Below are positions 26,500-33,438 of a stretch of DNA of 64,000 nucleotides, piece by piece. The stretch is from Ruminiclostridium cellobioparum subsp. termitidis CT1112 (GTDB taxonomy: Bacteria; Bacillota; Clostridia; Acetivibrionales; DSM-1351), in the NCBI RefSeq assembly GCF_000350485.1, contig NZ_AORV01000026.1, positions 62,001 to 126,000 on the forward strand. Direction: 5' to 3'. How positions within the stretch are numbered: position 1 is the stretch's first letter; the number at the start of each line of letters is the position of its first letter. Under the pieces are notes generated by a model. It had not been told where the DNA came from and made no database searches. It worked only from the letters and a program-made list of their open reading frames with translations. The translations under genes were made by a program, and so were the position numbers.

Positions 26500-27777
26500 T
26501 TAAAAATTATTAATAATAAAGTCCATAATTTCCCTGGCCTGGACCGTATCGTCAAAACTATATTTGATCCCTCCCAGATCTCCTTTGAATTCATACAGCT
26601 CTTTCTTCAGTTTTACAGTGTCTTTCCGATTGTTAAACAAATCGCTCATGATTCTGGCCAGAATCTTCATATCGCCTTCCCGGGCTCCCAATCTCGTAAT
26701 GCTGTTTACGCCGATTCTCAGCCCCCAACGGTTACCCGGCAGAAAAATAACATTTGAAGATATCCCTAATTTTTCCAATTTTTGAAAGTTTGCAATTGCA
26801 TCTCTTTGGGTATCAAAATCGATCCAGAACTGATTGGACTCGGTATAACCATATTCTTTGGCCGCAATTTCAATTCCGTTAGACTGCAGATTGTCGGCCA
26901 AGGCCTTAGCATTGTTATATATGCTCCTCGCATACTCCCTGCCAAACTCCTTGAATTCCGCCATGGCAATATACAGCGCAAATATGTGATGCATGTGCGT
27001 ATTGGAAACCAGCACATCTTTAACCATATGGTGAACTCTGTCGGACAGTTCGCCTTTTTCTTTAAATAAAATTATGGACTTCTGCGGTCCCCACATGGAT
27101 TTATGGGCTGTTGAGTGAATGATATCGGCCCCCTCTGCAAAAGGCTCCTGGAACATGCCTCCCGCTATCAAAGCCACCATATGTGAAGCATCGTACATTA
27201 TGGTTACATCATCCCCCACTATTTCTGATATTTCCTTTAAGGGATAGGGGAATAAAACATAGCTGGAATCCAGAAAAATTGTTTTAGCGGGATTTCGCTT
27301 CCATTTCTCTTCAAAATCCTTTAAATCAAAATGGTAGTCTTTGCCCAGCAGCATTTCCACAATATTCAGATTCAGCCGTTCTGCTATGGGTTTTACCGAC
27401 AAATGGCCTCCATGCAGATCATACATTTTATACATGGTATCCCCATTTTCAAACAAGGAAAACAACAATACCGTTAGACCACTCAATCCGGATAATAGCC
27501 TCACATCACATTCCTCAGCCTTGAATACCTCCTGTACAATGTCTCTGGTCATTGCATTTACCCTATCCAGGGTTTGAATATTTCCGAAAGCCAGATTTCC
27601 AATCTTGTCTGCCTCCTCGGGCAGCCTGGAACAATACTGATCGCTCAAGCCCATTAGATATGATGACCGCAGCAGTCTGGATGAAGTATTTTCCGATGAT
27701 ATCAATGCCAGCCTGTCATCTTTATAATGTTTATAATCCTCCACAAATTTTATTATCTCAAGTAATTCTGAACCCAT
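26500..27777 (-). CDS. Serine hydroxymethyltransferase-like PLP enzyme (divergent)
   Basis: 425 residues of PLP fold type I. The cofactor lysine is Lys226 in STAHKSMWGPQKS, matching THKTLRGPR in GlyA. IMYDASHMVALIAGG matches DMAHIAGLVA, and LISSENTSS matches LIASENFVS. Substitutions at usually invariant folate-site positions and the surrounding operon argue against a housekeeping GlyA. Alpha-alkyl serine formation, an aldol step on another amino acid, or retro-aldol cleavage are possible. The start ATG (27775-27777) has GGGAG upstream. An earlier Met would overlap the previous gene. Confidence 0.8.
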   Translation of the reverse strand: MGSELLEIIKFVEDYKHYKDDRLALISSENTSSRLLRSSYLMGLSDQYCSRLPEEADKIGNLAFGNIQTLDRVNAMTRDIVQEVFKAEECDVRLLSGLSGLTVLLFSLFENGDTMYKMYDLHGGHLSVKPIAERLNLNIVEMLLGKDYHFDLKDFEEKWKRNPAKTIFLDSSYVLFPYPLKEISEIVGDDVTIMYDASHMVALIAGGMFQEPFAEGADIIHSTAHKSMWGPQKSIILFKEKGELSDRVHHMVKDVLVSNTHMHHIFALYIAMAEFKEFGREYARSIYNNAKALADNLQSNGIEIAAKEYGYTESNQFWIDFDTQRDAIANFQKLEKLGISSNVIFLPGNRWGLRIGVNSITRLGAREGDMKILARIMSDLFNNRKDTVKLKKELYEFKGDLGGIKYSFDDTVQAREIMDFIINNF

Positions 27778-27778
27778 A

Positions 27779-29137
27779 TTAATTTTCTCCCTCTCTGCAG
27801 CAGTATTTATCAATGATGTCAATTAATATTTCACAACACTTTTTGTACTCTCTTACAGGAACTTTCTCGTTGTTTCCATGAAAGGACTCCAGCTCCGCCT
27901 GGTCTATCACGATTGGGTATATACCGTAACTGTCCACTTCCTTCTCCCTAAAATATTTTGCATCCGTTCCAACCGGCGTAATATACGGCAGAACCTTCGC
28001 ATTTTTATAATAGCTGCATATACTCTTCTGGACAGCTTTGAATAAAGCCGACTGTGAATCAGAAATATCAGATTGCTCCATCTCTTTTATTACATTAAAT
28101 TCTATCCGTTCATCATCAACCAGCTTTTCAAGACGGCGGATAACATCGTGATAGTCCGTCTTGGGTAAAATCCGGCAGTCTATCAATGCTTCAGCTTCTT
28201 CAGGAATTACATTAACTTTTATACCCGAATTGATTACCGATATGGTCTCGGTATTTCTGATAATTGCATTAAAGAACTTAATTTTATGTAAATACCTACC
28301 TATACAGCTTCTAATAAACTTAATTTTATATAACTTTGCCATTAGATAATAAGCTCCGCCCCTTAGCTTCGATACTTTTATAATGGTATCCCACAGTATT
28401 TTATCGCCGGCAGGACATTCAGGATGTGTAATGATCTTGTACAATGCCTTGATCAATATGTCATTGGGGTTGTCCAGACTTGGCTGCGATGCATGACCGG
28501 CCTTGCCATGTGCCTTTATTTGAAGCCATATTCCTTTCTTTTGTCCGCATGCCACGAAAAACACAGGGAATTTTTCATTTATGTCCTTCGTTCCAAAGCC
28601 CCCTTCATCCAACACACCCACAGGGTTCAAATCCTCCCAATAATTATCAGTTATATATTTTGCCCCTTCTTTTCCCCCGATTTCTTCATCCGGAACGGCT
28701 AAGAATACTACTGTTTTTTTGGGCACAACCGACCGACGCTTATAGAAAATCATCGCCATTAGTTGTGCAACTCCCAGGCCCTTCATATCAAGAGCTCCAC
28801 GTCCCTCGATACAGCCATTTCTTTCTTTGCCCGAAAATGCATCAAACTCCCATTTATCCTGATCTGCCGGAACGACATCCATATGGTTTAGCAATAGAAG
28901 GGAATCCTTTTTTTCTCCCCTTATAAAACCGGCTATTGCCTTTTTACCGGACGGGCAGCTGTATATTTTATATTCAATATTTTCTTTCTGTAAAATGCTT
29001 TCTAAAAACGCCACAGCTTCATCCACATTTCCGGGTGGATTAACAGTATCGATCTGTATGTACTTCTTTAAAGCATCTTTCGCTTCAGTAAATAATTCTT
29101 CAAATAATTCTTCCACGGTACTCTTGCAAATTTCCAT
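27779..29137 (-). CDS. M20-family metallohydrolase (ArgE/DapE/CPG2-like)
   Basis: Zinc-dependent amidase or peptidase of about 452 residues. Metal and catalytic residues are visible in LLLNHMDVVPAD (metal His and catalytic Asp), GRGALDMKG (bridging Asp), VPDEEIGG (catalytic Glu plus ligand) and a C-terminal ESFHGNNEKVP (last His). A lid domain fills the middle. Such enzymes remove N-acyl groups or split dipeptides. I chose the ATG at 29135-29137, which overlaps the stop region of the oxidoreductase gene and has AGAGAAG before it. Two earlier in-frame Met codons lie inside that gene. Confidence 0.85.
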   Translation of the reverse strand: MEICKSTVEELFEELFTEAKDALKKYIQIDTVNPPGNVDEAVAFLESILQKENIEYKIYSCPSGKKAIAGFIRGEKKDSLLLLNHMDVVPADQDKWEFDAFSGKERNGCIEGRGALDMKGLGVAQLMAMIFYKRRSVVPKKTVVFLAVPDEEIGGKEGAKYITDNYWEDLNPVGVLDEGGFGTKDINEKFPVFFVACGQKKGIWLQIKAHGKAGHASQPSLDNPNDILIKALYKIITHPECPAGDKILWDTIIKVSKLRGGAYYLMAKLYKIKFIRSCIGRYLHKIKFFNAIIRNTETISVINSGIKVNVIPEEAEALIDCRILPKTDYHDVIRRLEKLVDDERIEFNVIKEMEQSDISDSQSALFKAVQKSICSYYKNAKVLPYITPVGTDAKYFREKEVDSYGIYPIVIDQAELESFHGNNEKVPVREYKKCCEILIDIIDKYCCREGEN

Positions 29138-29138
29138 T

Positions 29139-30182
29139 TCACACTTCTCTTTCTTCATACTTAATTTGTTCCAACTCTCTTTGAATCTCATACCCGTCAT
29201 GGAATGTGGTAATTCTTTTTTCTCCGTTCTGATAATAATAGCTATAGAAAGCGTCTATCAAACAAACAAAGCTGTTTATTCTGAAATCACTCTGATAATT
29301 TTTTATCAAAAACTCCGCCGGAATAACCATTTCTTCTCTTTGGCCTGTTATTGAGTAGAATTCAATTGAATCCTGACCGGTGATTCTAAGTTCTCCCTTA
29401 TCGGTGAATATTCTTACATGGTCAATTTTTATAAATTTTGATGCTGAAATGTTTATTGCAGCCGGTATGCCGGTGGCTGTAACTGCAAGTGCATATACCG
29501 AATCGTCAGAGGTGTGCTTTTTGTATTTGCCAGCCTTTGCATCATACCTATTCCTGACTTCGGTAAAACCAAATCCTTGAATTTGCCGCAGCGGGCCATT
29601 TCCGATAAAGTGCAGAAAATCCAGCTGGTGGGATAGATGCGCCCCTGTCATTCCGCCTCCCGCTTCCCTGTCTGCGAACCAATCATACAATCTTTCAGAT
29701 TCGGGAGTATTCCAATATGTCATGTGTTTTAGGATTTCTATGCTTCTTGTTTCACCGTATTCCCCGGTTTCAATTATTTTTTTCAAGTATTGCTTTGAGG
29801 GATCAAATCTGTGTTCATGTACCAGTGCTGCTTTGCTGTTATTTTCTTTTGCCAGATCCAGCAGTTCTTTACTTTCCCCTGTGCATATTGCCATGGGTTT
29901 TTCCAGTATTACTGCTTTACCGGCCCGGATTGCCTTTGCAGCAAACTCGAAATGCTCCTTTGGAATGGCCGCAATGCTGACCAGGTCAATTTCACCGTCC
30001 CCGGCTATCTCGTCAATAGAGCCGTAGGGATATATTCCATATTGCGCTGCCACAGCCTGCCCTTTGCCTGGCGTGTGGGCATATATCCCTCTCACATCAT
30101 ATTTGTCATTCAATAGATATCCCGGCAAATGGACTTTAGCTCCAAAACCGGTTCCTACAACAGCCACTCTGATTTTATGCAT
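29139..30182 (-). CDS. Gfo/Idh/MocA-family oxidoreductase
   Basis: 347 residues. The N-terminal NAD(P) Rossmann fold carries VAVVGTGFGAKVHLPGY. The family motif EKPMAI follows near residue 98, and a C-terminal substrate domain has the conserved HLSHQLDFLHFIG (catalytic His region). Members oxidise or reduce sugars, inositols, amino sugars and other hydroxy or imino compounds. In this operon it may interconvert an alcohol and ketone, or reduce an imine as opine synthases of other folds do. Its ATG overlaps the stop of the PaaK-like gene, and its stop overlaps the M20 start, so translation is coupled. Confidence 0.88.
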   Translation of the reverse strand: MHKIRVAVVGTGFGAKVHLPGYLLNDKYDVRGIYAHTPGKGQAVAAQYGIYPYGSIDEIAGDGEIDLVSIAAIPKEHFEFAAKAIRAGKAVILEKPMAICTGESKELLDLAKENNSKAALVHEHRFDPSKQYLKKIIETGEYGETRSIEILKHMTYWNTPESERLYDWFADREAGGGMTGAHLSHQLDFLHFIGNGPLRQIQGFGFTEVRNRYDAKAGKYKKHTSDDSVYALAVTATGIPAAINISASKFIKIDHVRIFTDKGELRITGQDSIEFYSITGQREEMVIPAEFLIKNYQSDFRINSFVCLIDAFYSYYYQNGEKRITTFHDGYEIQRELEQIKYEEREV

Positions 30183-31569
30183 TCTTTTCCAGATCCTTCT
30201 CTCTTAACGGTGATGTTATTACGATTTTCCCGGACTTTGTCACAGGTATTTTCTCAACATATTCATAAGATATTTTCAACTGGGTTTCGGCAAATTCTTC
30301 CGGAAAAATTCTTTTAATTTTCTTTTCCAATAAACACCTTACAGTCTCACGGTCTTCCACCTTTTTCTCGATTTCCATTATCACATTGATTCCGGTTCCA
30401 TTGACTTGAATTACTTGATAATGTGCAATTCCCGGTATATGTATGCTCCAAAAAGGATATTCTGAAATTCTGAAATTCCCGTCCTTTTTATCCTCAAAAG
30501 TAAAATATGAAGTGTTTCTGCCTCTTATATAACATATACGGTCCAGACTGCTGTTCTTATTATTGGGCACATAATAAGCCATATCCCCGATATCATAACG
30601 AATAATGGGCATAACCCTGTTATAGAGATTTGTAATTACTATATGCCCCAACTGATAATATCCGGTAATAGGCCTGTTATCTTCATCAAGCAATTCCAAT
30701 ATTATTTCCTCATCCATAACGGTCAATGTTTCGGGTTCTTCTTCAAAAGCAACCGGTCCTGTTTCACAGGTAGAATAACTGTTGACCGGGAATATGCCAA
30801 ATCCGGCTTTTATTTTATTCTTGTCGCGTTCGGTCAGCATCTCCCCCACAAAAATCAATTTTTCCGGTTGTATATCAACAGATTTATTTAATATGTGCTC
30901 TGCTATTTCCCCTAATACATGCGGTTTTGCCATAATAAACTCCGGCTTGAAACCTTCAACCTCTTTGACCATCCTATCGATGGGAGTAAAGATTGAAATA
31001 AGCCTTAGCCTCACCAGGTTCCTCATTGCATAAACCCACGAATTTCCGCCTATATAGTCATCCATAATTCCAATATATAAAAATCTCTTTTTTCCTGCTA
31101 TCAGTTCAAAGGGATTCTTCCCCCGCAATAAACCCGTGTTCTTAACCAGCAGCATTGCAGTAGCCGTTGCAAACTCTCTTGGCCCCCAGACCACATTAAC
31201 AGAACTCCCTGATGATCCCGACGTATGAAAAATCAAAAACTTATTTTTGTAATTCCTGGATAAGGAAAATCCCGTACTTAAATAATCTTCTATATCACTT
31301 ATCCTCAAATCTACGGTCAAAACATCCTCGAGGCTATAAACCAATATATTTTTGTCAACTACCGGCAGTTCCTCCAAAGGAATCTTTTTTAAATCCAATC
31401 CTTTAAGTTCCCTACGATAAAAAACAGAGTTATCCCTGGCATAACGCAGTATCCTGTACAATTTCTTCTTCCTGAGAATTTCCTTTTTATATTCATCCCT
31501 GTAAGAAGGTAGGTAGTAAGAAAAATATTTTATTAAAAAGAAAAATAAAAATTTTAATCTGAATACCAT
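30175..31569 (-). CDS. Adenylate-forming enzyme, PaaK-like (phenylacetate-CoA ligase family)
   Basis: 464 residues. The AMP-binding P-loop FHTSGSSGS lies near residue 114-122. NSYSTCETGPVAFE is the A5-like region, and MPIIRYDIGDMAYY holds the conserved Tyr/Asp of the A8 hinge. The C-terminal lid reads KIPVTKSGKIVITSPL with the catalytic-type lysine. The family activates acids as acyl-AMP and often transfers them to CoA or to a carrier. There is no carrier-protein gene nearby, so the acceptor may be CoA or an amine. It is second in the nine-gene operon. Confidence 0.85.
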   Translation of the reverse strand: MVFRLKFLFFFLIKYFSYYLPSYRDEYKKEILRKKKLYRILRYARDNSVFYRRELKGLDLKKIPLEELPVVDKNILVYSLEDVLTVDLRISDIEDYLSTGFSLSRNYKNKFLIFHTSGSSGSSVNVVWGPREFATATAMLLVKNTGLLRGKNPFELIAGKKRFLYIGIMDDYIGGNSWVYAMRNLVRLRLISIFTPIDRMVKEVEGFKPEFIMAKPHVLGEIAEHILNKSVDIQPEKLIFVGEMLTERDKNKIKAGFGIFPVNSYSTCETGPVAFEEEPETLTVMDEEIILELLDEDNRPITGYYQLGHIVITNLYNRVMPIIRYDIGDMAYYVPNNKNSSLDRICYIRGRNTSYFTFEDKKDGNFRISEYPFWSIHIPGIAHYQVIQVNGTGINVIMEIEKKVEDRETVRCLLEKKIKRIFPEEFAETQLKISYEYVEKIPVTKSGKIVITSPLREKDLEKNA

Positions 31570-31578
31570 ATTATTTGT

Positions 31579-32343
31579 CTACCCCTTCCTAATCAGATAA
31601 AATACGCTGCCGATTTTAGAAAAGCCCGCAGTGGTATATAACTTATTTGCATAAGTATTATCCTTTCTTGTGTTAAGAACAACTGTCAGCTGCTCAAGAG
31701 CCGCCCATTTCAAAAAATTCTCCATACAATTGGCAGCGATCCCCTTTTGCCGTTGGGAAGCATCGGTATATATTTTTCCGATCTCCATATATTGCTTGTA
31801 TTGATATTTAATTTCAATTTTACAATTTACCGGCTCACCATTAATAAACACCTGGTTTCTTTTGACTTTTTCCCTGTACTCAATATGTAAGTCTTTTTTC
31901 CTTTCTTCTTTTCTCCAGCCGATTTCCTCATCGATATAGCTTTTCTCCAGCCTTACCAGATCGGAAATGTCATTATCCCCGGCAAATCGTCCTGTATTGG
32001 ATAGAAATTCATAATTATTTATATCTTCCAGCTTATTAATCAAAAAATTTTCTTCAACTGCCTCATATTTCTCCTTAAATACCTTTGTATCCACTTCCTG
32101 GTCAGTATATAAAATAATTCTTACTTCCTTGAATTCATTATTGATCCTTTCCAGGATTCTACAAATATTATCAGTATTGTGCAAAAATAAAATCAGTTCA
32201 TCATATGGGCACAGCACTGCGACACCTTCATTATCAAAGATAATAAATCGTATGTAATCGCCCGACAGCTGCCTTCCTAACACCGGCAGGGAATACGGCA
32301 AATACTTTTCCAGGTATTCAGTATCCTTCAATATCTTATCCAT
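31579..32343 (-). CDS. GNAT-family acetyltransferase with N-terminal extension
   Basis: 254 residues. The N-terminal half (about 1-125) is a degenerate GNAT-like or unknown domain. The C-terminal half is a GNAT core with the acetyl-CoA loop IYTDASQRQKGIAANCMENF, followed by NKLYTTAGFSKIG. It resembles FR47-type two-domain acetyltransferases. It is the first gene of the nine-gene operon, behind a strong extended -10 promoter. The transferred acyl group and acceptor are unknown; the extra domain may bind the acceptor. Confidence 0.8.
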   Translation of the reverse strand: MDKILKDTEYLEKYLPYSLPVLGRQLSGDYIRFIIFDNEGVAVLCPYDELILFLHNTDNICRILERINNEFKEVRIILYTDQEVDTKVFKEKYEAVEENFLINKLEDINNYEFLSNTGRFAGDNDISDLVRLEKSYIDEEIGWRKEERKKDLHIEYREKVKRNQVFINGEPVNCKIEIKYQYKQYMEIGKIYTDASQRQKGIAANCMENFLKWAALEQLTVVLNTRKDNTYANKLYTTAGFSKIGSVFYLIRKG

Positions 32344-32442
32344 AATTTTTATCTGCCTTGTCCTGTTTTCCTTTTATGACTTGAGAGGTCTGTAAAAGCC
32401 ATAGGATTTTTTGTATTTTTTTGCCAATTCATATTTTTACAT

Positions 32443-32471
32443 ATTATACCAGAACTGCTTTATAACGTAAA
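32443..32471 (-). promoter_or_regulatory. Promoter of the nine-gene biosynthetic operon
   Basis: Minus strand TTTACG (32466-32471), 17-base spacer ending TGG, then TATAAT (32443-32448), an extended -10. The untranslated leader is about 95 bases. No riboswitch was recognised in it. Confidence 0.65.
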
Positions 32472-32512
32472 GTAAAATGTTAAAAAAAACACAATTTTGT
32501 CGTTCAAAATTT

Positions 32513-32552
32513 AAAAAACCTTTGCTCTCCAGAGGGAGATCAAAGGTTTTTT
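32513..32552 (-). terminator. Terminator of the oxidoreductase-SDR operon
   Basis: Eighteen-base arms (32513-32530 and 32535-32552) with an AGAG loop, one mismatch, and T-runs on both sides. It isolates the SDR operon from the nine-gene operon. Confidence 0.85.
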
Positions 32553-32603
32553 ATAGAACAGCCTGTTTTCAGTTTTGCCGGAATTTCCACATTACTGCAT
32601 TAA

Positions 32604-33389
32604 TTAAACAATGGAGCCACCGCCGTCTACAACAATAAATTGACCTTGCACATAGCTGGAAGCATCACTTGACAAATACAATACGGTGCCATTCAGCTCA
32701 CCCTTGTTTCCGGGGCGGCCTGCCGGATTCAAGGCATTATATTTATTCAGGAAATCTTCTGATTTAAATAGAGTACTGCTGGTCATTTCACTTTCAAACA
32801 ACGCAGGTCCAATGGCATTAACCGTGATTCCATACCGCGCATAAGAAGCAGCCATTCCTTTTGTCAGACCCAGAACTGCTGATTTTGAAGAGTTATACGA
32901 ATGTCTGATAAATACATCAACCTTATCTGCGACAATGGCATTTACAGAAGCAATATTTACGATTTTCCCGTATCCCCTTTCCTTCATTTGCGGTACAACA
33001 TATTTACTTACCAGAAAGATACCTTTTACATTTGTGTCAAAGGATCTGTCCCACTCTTCAACCGACATGGAATCAACGCCGCCGCGGACTGCAATTCCCG
33101 CATTATTCAGGAGAATATCAATATGTCCGAATTCACCGAGAACTGCCTCTATGGCCGATTTTACATTTTCTTCTTTTGTCACGTCACATCTGACTGCAAG
33201 AACTTTTCTTCCTGTTGCTTTTTCGATATCGGCCTTTACAGCATTTAATTTTTCAACCCGTCTTGCCAGGATAGCCACATCTGCTCCGGCATTTGCATAT
33301 GCAAGGGCCGCGTCTGCTCCCAGTCCTGAACTCCCGCCTGTCACAACGGCTACTTTTCCTGTTAAATTAAACATATTTGCCATATTCAT
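32604..33389 (-). CDS. SDR-family NAD(P)-dependent oxidoreductase
   Basis: Classical short-chain dehydrogenase of 261 residues. The cofactor loop GGSSGLGADAALAYA is near residue 18, followed by LLNNAGIAVRG. Catalytic Ser is in NIASVNAI and the YxxxK motif is in YNSSKSAVLGL. The C-terminus GQFIVVDGG is typical of the gluconate 5-dehydrogenase/FabG-like group. Keto/alcohol interconversion is expected. The gene follows the OYE-decarboxylase fusion by 49 bases in the same orientation, so the two probably act on one carbonyl-containing substrate. Confidence 0.9.
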   Translation of the reverse strand: MNMANMFNLTGKVAVVTGGSSGLGADAALAYANAGADVAILARRVEKLNAVKADIEKATGRKVLAVRCDVTKEENVKSAIEAVLGEFGHIDILLNNAGIAVRGGVDSMSVEEWDRSFDTNVKGIFLVSKYVVPQMKERGYGKIVNIASVNAIVADKVDVFIRHSYNSSKSAVLGLTKGMAASYARYGITVNAIGPALFESEMTSSTLFKSEDFLNKYNALNPAGRPGNKGELNGTVLYLSSDASSYVQGQFIVVDGGGSIV

Positions 33390-33438
33390 CTTCCTCTCTC
33401 TTCCTTAATAAATTTATAATCTTGTTATAACAATTACA

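Noticed and set aside
21986-32343. A ribosomal peptide (RiPP) cluster
   Set aside because: There is no short precursor gene, leader-binding domain or RRE-like protein in the operon, and the radical SAM protein lacks a SPASM-type extension.
32344-32510. Riboswitch in the leader of the nine-gene operon
   Set aside because: The leader is AT-rich and about 95 bases long, with no conserved riboswitch core or terminator hairpin.
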